A stretch of DNA of 23,240 nt from JANRKT01 sp033763355 (GTDB lineage: Bacteria; Bacteroidota; Bacteroidia; Chitinophagales; Chitinophagaceae): assembly GCA_033763355.1 (NCBI GenBank), contig JANRKT010000201.1, positions 1 to 23,240 on the forward strand. Direction: 5' to 3'. Below the pieces are notes generated by a model that did not search any database, was not told where the DNA came from, and was given only the letters and a program-made list of their open reading frames with translations. A program made the position numbers and the translations under genes. Shown here one piece after another: positions 1-7,620 of this stretch (the stretch's first letter is position 1; every line of letters begins with the position of its first letter).

Positions 1-1008
1 CCCGCTGAATTTGCGCCACATGAAGCTACATGGTTAAGCTGGCCGCACAAAGAAGCATCGTGGCCGGGAAAGATACATACCATTTATCCGCGTTATGCTG
101 AGTTTGTTAAAGAACTTGCAGCCGGTGAAAAAGTACGCATCAATGTGATTGATGAAGCGATGAAAACATTTGCTGTAAAATGTCTCGGCGATGCACAGGC
201 AGATTTGAGCAAAATTGAATTCTTCTTTCATCCCACAAACGATGCATGGTGCCGCGACCATGGGCCGGCATTTCTCATCAACCCGAAAGCAGAGCAAAAA
301 AAAGCTATTGTTGACTGGAATTATAATGCATGGGGCAATAAATACCCGCCTTATGACCTTGATGATGTTATTCCCACGTTAATTGGCAGGCATTACAATC
401 TTCCTGTTTATCATCCCGGCATTATCATGGAGGGCGGCTCTGTGGATTTTAACGGTGCAGGCACACTCATTACATCCACCTGCTGTTTGCTGAACCCGAA
501 CCGCAACCCGCATCTAAACCAGCAGCAGATTGAAGAATACCTTATGGATTATTACGGAGTGGACCAGGTGCTGTGGGTTGATGAAGGAATAGTTGGAGAT
601 GATACAGACGGGCACATTGATGATACTGTGAGGTTCATTAATGAAGATACGGTGATAGCTGTAGTAGAAGAAAATGAAAATGATGAGAATTATAAGTTGC
701 TTCAGAAAAACCTGGAGCAACTGAAAAAGATGCGTTTGCTGAGTGGCAAACAACTCAATATAATCGAACTGCCCATGCCTGATGAAGTGATTTATGAAGA
801 CCAGCGCCTGCCCGCTGCTTATGGTAATTTTTATATTGCCAACGCAGTAGTGATTGTTCCAACTTTTCGTTGTAAAAAAGATGATAAGGCTTTGCAGATT
901 ATCAGTGCGTGTTTCCCGGGCCGCAAAACAGTGGGTATAGATTCAACAGATATTATATGGGGCCTTGGCAGTTTTCATTGCCTGAGCCAGCAGGAACCGG
1001 CGGTGTAA
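1..1008 (+). CDS. aguA: agmatine deiminase, 5' end cut by the window
   Basis: The frame is open from base 1 to the TAA at 1006-1008 and gives 335 residues, so only a short N-terminus is missing compared with the usual 340-370 residues. It begins with the family's N-terminal EATWLSWPH block. Further blocks are the CRDHGPAF segment, GGSVDFNG, the GDDTDGHIDD acidic/His segment, and the C-terminal GSFHCLSQQEPA containing the catalytic cysteine (residue 327 of the visible part). These are hallmarks of the peptidyl-arginine deiminase-like fold. The enzyme hydrolyses agmatine to N-carbamoylputrescine and ammonia in the cytoplasm, a step from arginine to putrescine. The usual partner, N-carbamoylputrescine amidase, is not downstream and could lie upstream of the window. 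The gene ends 22 bp from a convergent gene. The family call is secure. Confidence 0.95.
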   Translation, partial: PAEFAPHEATWLSWPHKEASWPGKIHTIYPRYAEFVKELAAGEKVRINVIDEAMKTFAVKCLGDAQADLSKIEFFFHPTNDAWCRDHGPAFLINPKAEQKKAIVDWNYNAWGNKYPPYDLDDVIPTLIGRHYNLPVYHPGIIMEGGSVDFNGAGTLITSTCCLLNPNRNPHLNQQQIEEYLMDYYGVDQVLWVDEGIVGDDTDGHIDDTVRFINEDTVIAVVEENENDENYKLLQKNLEQLKKMRLLSGKQLNIIELPMPDEVIYEDQRLPAAYGNFYIANAVVIVPTFRCKKDDKALQIISACFPGRKTVGIDSTDIIWGLGSFHCLSQQEPAV

Positions 1009-1030
1009 TGATGCGTGGTATAATTCCGTT

Positions 1031-1300
1031 TCAATTTCCCATTACCTTCCCCCTGGCCTCTGCAGAACTGATAACAGGTATTACTTCAAAATCCACAATA
1101 TCATTCCAGTTGCTTATCCATTCCTGCAGTTGTTCTGCTGAGCCTGCTTCCATTACCTGGTAACAGACAGTTACCTCTTCATTTATCCAACTGTTAATGT
1201 ACCGGACCCCTTCCGGCATCATTCTTCCCTTTTCAGCAAAACGCTGGTACAGCTCTTTTACTTTACCATTGTGGAAATGTTCGATCACCATGAATTCCAT
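1031..1300 (-). CDS. DUF3303-like small protein
   Basis: This is an 89-residue soluble protein with no signal peptide or membrane segment. The sequence EFMVIEHFHNGK near the start, then KGRMMPEGVRYINSW, and a C-terminal FEVIPVISSAEA match what I recall of the DUF3303 family, small ferredoxin-like-fold proteins of about 90 residues with unknown function. The start at 1300 puts the conserved MVIE block immediately at the N-terminus; an ATG three codons later is also possible. The gene is convergent with the agmatine deiminase gene, only 22 bp away. Its upstream side is occupied by the palindromic element at 1351-1500, about 50 bp before the start codon, so that element may carry or affect its promoter. 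The family assignment is from memory of the pattern; function is unknown. Confidence 0.8.
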   Translation of the reverse strand: MEFMVIEHFHNGKVKELYQRFAEKGRMMPEGVRYINSWINEEVTVCYQVMEAGSAEQLQEWISNWNDIVDFEVIPVISSAEARGKVMGN

Positions 1301-1350
1301 AGCATAAAATTTAAACCGGAAGCTAAATCAAATTTTCTGTCTTATTAAGT

Positions 1351-1500
1351 AGACCTCTTGCATAAATCGTTTTTCTATTCTAAAAAATGGTTTGTCATGC
1401 TGAAGAATGAGGCATCTATTTAAAATTATCAATAGATTTCTCCCTGTAATCCGACAGGCAGGCTTCGTCGAAATGACAAAAACGAGTTATACAAGAGGTC
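1351..1500. repeat. MITE-like palindromic element with 23-bp terminal inverted repeats
   Basis: The left end (about 1352-1374, beginning GACCTCTTGCATAA) and right end (about 1478-1500, ending TTATACAAGAGGTC) are inverted copies matching at 21 of 23 positions. Inside there is a second, nested imperfect palindrome: TTTGTCAT at 1391-1398 against ATGACAAA at 1473-1480, and ATCTATT at 1414-1420 against AATAGAT at 1431-1437. The element is about 150 bp and has no credible ORF. Size, terminal repeats and position between genes fit a non-autonomous miniature transposable element or a REP-like sequence. I see no clear target-site duplication and no transposase gene in the window. It fills much of the 305-bp gap between the DUF3303-like gene and the haloperoxidase gene. 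Confidence 0.65.
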
Positions 1501-1516
1501 CAATAATGCTTATTTC

Positions 1517-1545
1517 AAAAAGGACCTCCGGTAATACAGAGGCCC
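1517..1545 (-). terminator. intrinsic terminator of the haloperoxidase-like gene
   Basis: On the minus strand GGGCCTC and GAGGTCC form a 7-bp stem (one G-U pair) around a 10-nt loop, followed directly by five T. It lies about 60 bp past the stop codon of the gene ending at 1606. A second hairpin, ATGGAAG/CTTCCAT with a T-rich loop (1553-1573), sits between the stop codon and this terminator. Confidence 0.7.
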
Positions 1546-1605
1546 GTGTGATATGGAAGTATTTTTCTTCCATGCCTGACAGGTTGATTGATGCGCTGGT
1601 ATATT

Positions 1606-2925
1606 TTATTGCTGCACAGGTTTATCAGCCCCGTCATGCTTTACTTTTTCTACAATCAGTGTACCTACTTTTTTACCCATTTGCAAACCCACTTCATTAT
1701 CTGAGCGGAAATGTATGCCGCCCTGGAAACGTGATTCAGCGCCATCTTTGGCCCTTTTTTCAAAATAGGCCCTTTCAGCAGGAAAGAAATAGGAATACAG
1801 TTCGCACATCACAGCCCCTATCATTGCATGGCCTGACGGATAGCCGGGGAACGGCGGAGTAAAAAACAGGACGGGACGGTATGTTGTATCATACTGGTCC
1901 GGCCGTATGCCCCAGTAAGTGTATTTGGCATTCCAGCAGGCTGTAAAACCATCATACATGCCGACAGCAGTAATGGCATACATCCTTGCTGCACGTGGCG
2001 GGTTTAAATGAATATTGTATTCAAACATTTTTTTGCTCAGTATATCTTCATAGTTGTTGGCATAATAAAATGCATTGGAAGTGGAGCGGAATGTTGGCTT
2101 GAATTTCTTAAGTTCTTCCATTTCTTTGGCAAAGTCAGGCGGCGGGCCGGGACGGAACTGGCTTCCGCTTTGCAGCACCACTGTTTTATTTAAACCTGCG
2201 AGGGGCAGCATTGCCCACGGGCCGTTCCATATTCCTTTTTTATCAGGTCTTTTTCTATCCCATACTTTTTTTGGCGTGAAATCTTTTGTATGGTTAATTT
2301 CCAGTTCAGCAATTTTTTTACCCAGCTCAAAACCGGCACGTGTATCGGACGGGAAGGCAACACCCGCTGCAATACGTGATGCCATTACCTGCTGCGCAAG
2401 GCGGTTCACAGAATCAGTTAAGAAAGGATAGAAATGTGAAATAACAGTTACCGCGACACCGGCCGCAACTGAATGTTCGCAGGGATAAGACGGGCTGTTT
2501 GGGTCAGGCACGTATTTTTTTATTCTGCCGTCTGCACGAAAAGGGCGTGGCCTTTTGTATGCATATTTGGTATCCCATGCAGCAATGGTTGCATCATAAG
2601 TGGCCACACCAAGCAGCATGTTTGCCAGTGCGCCGTTATAACTGGTATCATTCAGCCATAAGTTATCAATAAAAGCCTGCCAGCGGTAACCCGGCGCACC
2701 GGCATTCCAGTACAAGATATTTTGCAAACCGGCAGAATCGGGTTGCTGCTGCTTTGCAAGCACCTGCTCAATTTCTTCTTTGTAAGATGGCGGCGGAGGC
2801 AAACGATGGGCTTTGCCCGATGCTATAAACCATGTTTTCCAATTGCCTGCACCCGGTTCTGTTTGCGCATGCAGTTGGGCAGCTGTCAGTAAAATAGCTG
2901 TAAATAAGGATAAAAACTTTTTCAT
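1606..2925 (-). CDS. secreted vanadium-dependent haloperoxidase / PAP2 superfamily protein with duplicated core
   Basis: The product is 439 residues from the ATG at 2925, which directly begins a clean signal peptide (MKKFLSLFTAILLTAAQLHAQ). An upstream in-frame ATG at 2976 would bury the signal, so I reject it. The C-terminal half fits the superfamily motif exactly: K334-x6-R341-P342, PSGH at 363-366, then S398-R399-x5-H405-x3-D409. The N-terminal half carries a second copy of the same layout: K120-x6-R127-P128, PCEH at 148-151, S183-R184-x5-A190-x3-D194. There the nucleophilic histidine is alanine. So the C-terminal core is probably the working one. Members bind vanadate and oxidise halides with peroxide, or act as acid phosphatases; sequence alone does not decide which. 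It is divergent from a LytS/LytTR pair. Confidence 0.85.
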   Translation of the reverse strand: MKKFLSLFTAILLTAAQLHAQTEPGAGNWKTWFIASGKAHRLPPPPSYKEEIEQVLAKQQQPDSAGLQNILYWNAGAPGYRWQAFIDNLWLNDTSYNGALANMLLGVATYDATIAAWDTKYAYKRPRPFRADGRIKKYVPDPNSPSYPCEHSVAAGVAVTVISHFYPFLTDSVNRLAQQVMASRIAAGVAFPSDTRAGFELGKKIAELEINHTKDFTPKKVWDRKRPDKKGIWNGPWAMLPLAGLNKTVVLQSGSQFRPGPPPDFAKEMEELKKFKPTFRSTSNAFYYANNYEDILSKKMFEYNIHLNPPRAARMYAITAVGMYDGFTACWNAKYTYWGIRPDQYDTTYRPVLFFTPPFPGYPSGHAMIGAVMCELYSYFFPAERAYFEKRAKDGAESRFQGGIHFRSDNEVGLQMGKKVGTLIVEKVKHDGADKPVQQ

Positions 2926-2995
2926 ATCTGTTGATTTTATACAAGAATAGCTGATTAAAGAAATCAATAAAAACAACTGTCAATACACAGCAGGT

Positions 2996-3077
2996 TATGG
3001 TAAACGAACAGCACAACAAAGAACAAGACGCATAAAGCAGACGTTAATTGACTTTTTAAATTGTTTCGTTTACCATA
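2996..3077. promoter_or_regulatory. inverted repeat centred between divergent haloperoxidase and lytS genes
   Basis: TATGGTAAACGAACA at 2996-3010 is matched in inverted orientation by TGTTTCGTTTACCATA at 3062-3077. The 11-bp core TATGGTAAACG / CGTTTACCATA is perfect, and one base is inserted further in. The outer ends lie 71 bp from the haloperoxidase ATG (2925) and 68 bp from the preferred kinase ATG (3145), so the repeat is almost symmetrical between the two starts. This is what an operator shared by divergent promoters would look like. Binding by the adjacent LytTR regulator is inference; LytTR sites are more often direct repeats. Confidence 0.45.
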
Positions 3078-3144
3078 AATGCAATTCTATAGACTGCATA
3101 ATGAAAAGGAAAAGATTTGCCGATATTTATCTCATAATTGCAGG

Positions 3145-4200
3145 ATGAAGAGATCAGCAGACATAAAGCGGTTTAAATTTTATCTGTGGATTGGTGTGGC
3201 CTATACCTTGCTGTGGTTATTCGGCAATTCAGGAAATCATCCCGGTAATTTTTTCCCGCTGCTGTGGAATAATGTCTGGCGTGGCTGTTATATTGTTGCT
3301 CTCAATTTCATCTTTTTTGAATATACAGTTCCTTTTATCATGCGTAAAAGGAAGTACATCCTGTATAATATTTTCCTCGCTCTCCTGTGGTTATGGATTT
3401 ATGTTATGTTATGGTCTTTCGGGCTGTATATCTGGAGGGGTATAGGCATCGGGCTGCACATATATACCCCTTTAATAAAATATAAATCAACAGAACATGT
3501 GCTTGAAGCGCAGATGGCATACAGCGTGGGGGCATTGTTCTTTTTTGGTATAATAACGCACATTTATAAGTATATAAAATTAAAACAGGCAGCGCAGCAA
3601 CTGCGTATAGAAAAGCAGGAGGCAGAATTGAATTACCTCAGGTCGCAGACCAACCCGCATTTTTTATTCAACACTTTAAATAACATCTATTCACTGGCAA
3701 GGGACAAGTCAGACCTGGCCCCGGAATCCATTTTAAGGCTGTCGAAAATACTCCGCTTCATGCTGTATGAAACCGGCGGGGCATATATAGCTATTGAACA
3801 GGAACTGAAAATCATCAGCGATTATATTGCCCTTGAGAAATTGCGCTATGATGAATCTTTGCGTATTAATTTTAACTATGATGTTGAGGATATGAAACAG
3901 GCTTTGCCGCCGCTCCTGCTGATCCCTTTGGTGGAGAATGCATTCAAGCACGGCGTATCAGAAACAAGGAACCGGCCTTTTGTAGATATTCATCTTTCAG
4001 TGAATAAACGGCAACTTGTTTTTGTTGTAAAAAATTCTGGAGAAGTTTTTACCGGGGAAGCGGATATAAAAGAAAATATCGGCCTTTCCAACCTGAGGCG
4101 GCAACTGGAATTGCTCTATAAGGATTTTAACCTGTCCCTTAAGCAGGGTGATGCTGTATTTATAACAACTTTAAAAATTAACCTGGCAAGCCATGTCTGA
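3145..4200 (+). CDS. LytS-type sensor histidine kinase
   Basis: The product is 351 residues from the ATG at 3145. An ATG at 3079 in the same frame would add 22 polar residues, but it begins two bases after the inverted repeat and is less likely. Four membrane segments span about residues 12-28, 45-66, 72-97 and 124-143. A short coiled coil (about 145-165) leads into the His_kinase domain (PF06580) with phospho-acceptor H172 in NPHFLFN. The ATP-binding part has the N-box PLVENAFKHG (N265) and G-box GLSNLRRQLELLY (about 313-325). There is no separate extracellular sensor domain, so the stimulus is probably sensed in or near the membrane. It phosphorylates the LytTR regulator, whose gene overlaps this one by 8 bp. 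The start choice is uncertain, the family is not. Confidence 0.92.
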   Translation: MKRSADIKRFKFYLWIGVAYTLLWLFGNSGNHPGNFFPLLWNNVWRGCYIVALNFIFFEYTVPFIMRKRKYILYNIFLALLWLWIYVMLWSFGLYIWRGIGIGLHIYTPLIKYKSTEHVLEAQMAYSVGALFFFGIITHIYKYIKLKQAAQQLRIEKQEAELNYLRSQTNPHFLFNTLNNIYSLARDKSDLAPESILRLSKILRFMLYETGGAYIAIEQELKIISDYIALEKLRYDESLRINFNYDVEDMKQALPPLLLIPLVENAFKHGVSETRNRPFVDIHLSVNKRQLVFVVKNSGEVFTGEADIKENIGLSNLRRQLELLYKDFNLSLKQGDAVFITTLKINLASHV

Positions 4201-4885
4201 AATAAAATGTATTATAGTGGAGGATGAACCCCTCGCAGTAAAAATTTTATCGGATTATATTGCGCAGGTACCCTTCCTGGAATTGCAGGGAACATTTAAA
4301 GATGCGATACTTGCAACAGACTGGCTGAGGAATCATCAGACAGACCTTATTTTTTTGGATATCCACCTGCCTAAATTAAAAGGCATGGCTTTTTTGAGAA
4401 CACTTGCCAGGCCGCCTGCGGTTATCATTACAACCGCTTATCACCAATATGCGGTAGAGGGTTTTGACCTGAACGTAACGGATTACCTTTTAAAGCCATT
4501 TGAGTTTGAACGTTTCCTGGTAGCAGTAATGAAAGTTAAAAAGGCAGGCATCGAAAAACAAAAGCAGGGTGAAAGCATGGAAATAAAAGACCACCTGTTC
4601 CTGAATGTGCAGAGAAAGAAAGTGAAAATTTTATTTTCTGAGATTGTTTATATAGAAAGCCAGCGGGAGTACATCAAAATCGTTACAACAAAAAAAGAAT
4701 TCATTTCAAAAATGAGTACGCATGAAATTGAAGATATTTTACCGGCCCGTCTCTTCAAACGGGTCCACCGGTCTTTTATAATTTCTGTAAGCAGGATAGA
4801 ATCCTATACAACAGAAAGTGTTGAGGTGAGCGGTGTATCAGTTCCCATTGGCCGGGGATACCGGGATGTTATAGATAACCTGTAG
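4193..4885 (+). CDS. LytTR-family response regulator
   Basis: The product is 230 residues. The receiver domain (about 1-120) has the acidic pocket E10-D11, phospho-acceptor D56 in LIFLDIHLP and the conserved lysine in DYLLKPF. The C-terminal LytTR DNA-binding domain (about 138-230) shows the usual IVYIES..EYIKIV and LFKRVHRSFIISVSRI blocks. It starts inside the end of the kinase gene (8-bp overlap), so the two proteins are probably made in a fixed ratio. The LytTR class binds DNA through a beta-rich fold and commonly controls secreted products. Its likely local targets are its own operon and the divergent haloperoxidase-like gene, which is inference from arrangement. No terminator with a T-run is obvious in the 116 bp that follow. 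Confidence 0.93.
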   Translation: MSEIKCIIVEDEPLAVKILSDYIAQVPFLELQGTFKDAILATDWLRNHQTDLIFLDIHLPKLKGMAFLRTLARPPAVIITTAYHQYAVEGFDLNVTDYLLKPFEFERFLVAVMKVKKAGIEKQKQGESMEIKDHLFLNVQRKKVKILFSEIVYIESQREYIKIVTTKKEFISKMSTHEIEDILPARLFKRVHRSFIISVSRIESYTTESVEVSGVSVPIGRGYRDVIDNL

Positions 4886-5001
4886 AAGGAGAGTAGCCAA
4901 AACGTGGATTTATTCGGTAAATGAGTTTTGATCAGTGATTGGGGCGGTTCGTGGGGACACAAACCACGGCGGAAAGAAACTGCCTGTTACCTGTTGTACT
5001 T

Positions 5002-5319
5002 CTATTTGTCTTTGGGTTTGTAAAAATTCTTTAGCCAATAAAAATATCCAGCAACAGAAAGTGTCCAAATAAGTAGCCCGTCAATAATAAAGTTCATAGG
5101 AAGCCAGCCCCAATTATTTGTGTCGCTGCCGCTAACTCTGAACTGCTCATAAAATTTATAGGGAAACCCAACAGTAAAATTATGTTGTCCCTCTTTTGTA
5201 ACTAGGTAAGAAGCCAAACAGAATATGCCGAAAGCAACTAATGAAATTACAGTCGGTGTTGGCAGTATTCTGAATATGACATACGATGTCTTGCGTCTTT
5301 TTTCCATAGTGTCTGTCAA
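5002..5319 (-). CDS. small membrane protein, unknown
   Basis: I do not recognise this family. The product is 105 residues with a basic N-terminus (MEKRRKTSY), one hydrophobic helix at about residues 22-41, a polar loop of about 40 residues containing WGWLPM, and a second helix at about 75-94, ending in a charged KNFYKPKDK tail. The second ATG (residue 5) is an equally plausible start. The first four bases overlap the end of the gene upstream in an ATGA arrangement, so the two are almost certainly co-translated. The DNA is visibly more AT-rich than its neighbours, and codon choice differs (many TGTC and GTCC strings), which could mean recent acquisition. Two helices separated by a polar loop suggest a membrane accessory subunit, but nothing supports a specific role. 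Confidence 0.6.
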   Translation of the reverse strand: MTDTMEKRRKTSYVIFRILPTPTVISLVAFGIFCLASYLVTKEGQHNFTVGFPYKFYEQFRVSGSDTNNWGWLPMNFIIDGLLIWTLSVAGYFYWLKNFYKPKDK

Positions 5320-5735
5320 CCTGCAAGTGTTGTCCCGAAAATATTGTCATAAAAAAATGCTGCAACTATAAATGTAAGTGGCGACCCAATTATTGTCCAG
5401 ATGATGGCTGGCACTTTGTTGTCCTTAATTAGTTGTCGCTTACGAAACCATATGATGGTCAAAATTATTAATGTCGCTAATGCAATAATAAAACTGTGAA
5501 TAAGGAGTCCGTAATTGTCGTCATACTGTAAGAACTGTGCTTTATAAAAAGTAGTCCAGCAATAAACTGTCTGGGTTGTCAACAAGAGCGGTAATATGAT
5601 TTTGCGGAGTGTCAATAGTATAGCAGGTAACGTATGTATGTATGCTAATATACGCAAGTTCAAAAGCCAGTGCAAATGTTTAACCCATCTTCCCTGCTCT
5701 TTTATAAAACACCATATCTTCTTTGAGTGATACAA
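5316..5735 (-). CDS. membrane protein, unknown; start uncertain
   Basis: I do not recognise this family. The frame gives 139 residues. The first 25 or so are basic and unlike a normal membrane-protein start, then come hydrophobic stretches at about 30-60, 76-98 and 107-128. The only ATG is at 5735; a TTG near residue 28 (start LRILAYIHT) could be the real start. In a different frame just upstream, an ATG at 5769 opens a signal-like sequence (MKQVLLLLSFSVVSLK) that stops after 29 codons, so the N-terminal region may be frame-shifted or decayed. Its stop overlaps the start of the next gene by 4 bp. The segment is AT-rich compared with its surroundings. Coding on this strand is likely because of the coupled pair; function is unknown. 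Confidence 0.5.
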   Translation of the reverse strand: MYHSKKIWCFIKEQGRWVKHLHWLLNLRILAYIHTLPAILLTLRKIILPLLLTTQTVYCWTTFYKAQFLQYDDNYGLLIHSFIIALATLIILTIIWFRKRQLIKDNKVPAIIWTIIGSPLTFIVAAFFYDNIFGTTLAG

Positions 5736-5813
5736 CAGAAAATGATAGCAGCAATAGAACCTGCTTCATAATAACAGTTAAAAGGATACCCTTATTTACA
5801 AAACAGTAACCGC

Positions 5814-7469
5814 TCACTTCCCCTTCTCCGCCTCAATCTGCTTCAGCATGTTTTTGGCGTTTTGGCCGGTAACGCCGTTGGGGTCAAGAGTAATGGCCTT
5901 GTTGTAGTATTCAATGGCTTTATCTGTTTTTTTCAGTCTCCAGTATGCTTCGGCGAGGCTGTCCCACACATTGGCAGAGCTGGGATAAAGTTTGGTATTG
6001 AGCTCAAATACAAAAAGGGCGCCGTCGTTTTGCTTTTGGTTTAAAAGATTGTAACCGGAACGGTTTATCTGGCCTTCAAAATCAACATAACGGTAACGGG
6101 GGTTCGCTACCATCTTTTTGGCTTCGGCTTCCACTTCATCTAATTTACCTGCCATAAACAAATTGCGGAGATGGGCCATGGGGTCAATAACGGGGTCTTT
6201 TTCAGAAAAATTAAGGCAGGCTTCCAGCATGGGGTCTTTATTGGTTTTGTATTCTTCTAAGCTCATGTCAACCGCAAGCTGCGGTGCAAGCCAGGGGGCG
6301 TTTTCCCACTGGGGCTTATCCTGCCACCATGCAAAAGAAAGAAACACCGGCGTTTTGCTTTTGGGTAATTCCACCCTGCGGTTATCGCCATAAAAATTGA
6401 TGTTTTCAGATGTAGGTTCGCCAACAAACAATGCATTGGTATAATTGCTCAGTTCGTTCACCAGGTTCTGGCAGGCGGAGAAAGTCCTGCGGCCAATGAT
6501 GACAAAAAGCTTCCCGGGCTTATTTATTTTTTTGCTTTCAATAATGCCGGTTACAATAGGTTTGTTTTTGTAATTGTTACCACCGCCGTTGAGGCGCACA
6601 TCCAGTACAAGCCGTTCCACATCATTGGCCTCAATAAACTCGAAAACTTTTTTGTAAAAAACAGGAATGGCTTCCTGCGGGTCGTCCTGTATCTGGCTGT
6701 GGCGTACATACACAGTTTTGCTTTCGGGCAGGTATTCGTAGTAATAAATTTTATCTAAGTTTTTCAGGTAATGTGGTGTGATGTCCTGGTTGCGTATGCC
6801 TGTCCATTCAGCGCCGGGGTTTACAAAACCATATCTTCTCGGAAAACGAAAGGCATCAACTGCGGGGATGCTTTGCTCAAAAGTTTCACCGTTCTTTTCA
6901 AAGGTATAGTTAATGGCATTCTTTGATGATACAGTAATTTTTTGTGCATGCAATGCTTCAGGTATGGCAAGGTAATCCATGCCATGCGCTTTAAAGTATT
7001 GTTCATTCTCGGCAGGCACCAATGGTTTAATTTTTTCCAGCGCCTGCATTACGGGCATGCCTTCCACCTTTAATAGTTTGGCGCCAATAACTTTTTCATA
7101 TTTTTTATCGGCCCCTTCCACATACACACCATCGCTGAACCAGTAAAAGCTGAGCGGGGCCACATGGTATTTAACTGGTGATTCCCTCCAGCCAATATCA
7201 GTATGCCCATACTTAAATGACGAAACAATGCGGGCAAAACCGGCAAGTATTTCATGCTCTTTTAAAGCGGGTATGGCTTTGTGCAGTTTGTCAACTTCGG
7301 CATCAAAATCTTTAGCTGTAATATTTTTAAAGAGAAAAGAATAATCTTTATGCACGGTTTGCTGCAAAAAGCGCAGGTCTGATTGCCAGTCGGCAGCGGT
7401 GAGTTTGGATTGGGCATATGTTACTGAGAAAAGCGCAATACAGCAAAGCAGCAGGATAAACTTTTTCAT
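5814..7469 (-). CDS. secreted S41-like peptidase with C-terminal TPR domain
   Basis: The product is 551 residues with a clear signal peptide (MKKFILLLCCIALFSVTYAQ), so it is exported to the periplasm or beyond. Residues about 22-200 form an N-terminal helical and PDZ-like part. The S41 core has LVLDVRLNGGGNN (287-299), then GRRTFSACQN with the likely nucleophile S331, and GEPTSEN (350-356). The classical TSP-type GKG lysine after this last block is absent, so this is not a standard Ser-Lys carboxy-terminal processing protease; it belongs with the divergent S41 proteins common in Bacteroidota. Residues about 455-545 form TPR-like helical repeats (NVWDSLAEAYWRLKKTDKAI, then an ITLDPNG turn), a likely protein-binding tail. 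It stands alone, with a repeat-filled gap upstream. Confidence 0.82.
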   Translation of the reverse strand: MKKFILLLCCIALFSVTYAQSKLTAADWQSDLRFLQQTVHKDYSFLFKNITAKDFDAEVDKLHKAIPALKEHEILAGFARIVSSFKYGHTDIGWRESPVKYHVAPLSFYWFSDGVYVEGADKKYEKVIGAKLLKVEGMPVMQALEKIKPLVPAENEQYFKAHGMDYLAIPEALHAQKITVSSKNAINYTFEKNGETFEQSIPAVDAFRFPRRYGFVNPGAEWTGIRNQDITPHYLKNLDKIYYYEYLPESKTVYVRHSQIQDDPQEAIPVFYKKVFEFIEANDVERLVLDVRLNGGGNNYKNKPIVTGIIESKKINKPGKLFVIIGRRTFSACQNLVNELSNYTNALFVGEPTSENINFYGDNRRVELPKSKTPVFLSFAWWQDKPQWENAPWLAPQLAVDMSLEEYKTNKDPMLEACLNFSEKDPVIDPMAHLRNLFMAGKLDEVEAEAKKMVANPRYRYVDFEGQINRSGYNLLNQKQNDGALFVFELNTKLYPSSANVWDSLAEAYWRLKKTDKAIEYYNKAITLDPNGVTGQNAKNMLKQIEAEKGK

Positions 7470-7620
7470 TTCTGGTGAGTTTTGAATGAAATTATTGCCA
7501 GGGGATTAAAACCCGTTGACTTTTACAGGACCGTGAAGACAGGCTGAGGTGAAATTAAATTAAACAATGTTTGCGGCGGAGGGCCACATTATTTGATGGC
7601 CGGTTTAAAGAGCGGCGGGT

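Noticed and set aside
2926..2976. Upstream ATG extending the haloperoxidase-like protein by 17 residues
   Set aside because: It would put a second hydrophobic string before a perfect MKK-type signal peptide. The downstream ATG at 2925 is the natural start.
3079..3144. Upstream ATG extending the first LytS kinase by 22 residues
   Set aside because: It starts two bases after the inverted repeat, adds an unlikely polar and basic segment, and breaks the symmetry of the control region. It is not excluded.
4943..4972. CGTGG/CCACG hairpin after the first LytTR gene
   Set aside because: A 5-bp stem without a T-run; not a convincing terminator.
5680..5769. 29-codon frame MKQVLLLLSFSVVSLK... as a separate small gene
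   Set aside because: Too short and not followed by a related frame. It is better treated as a possible broken start of the following gene.
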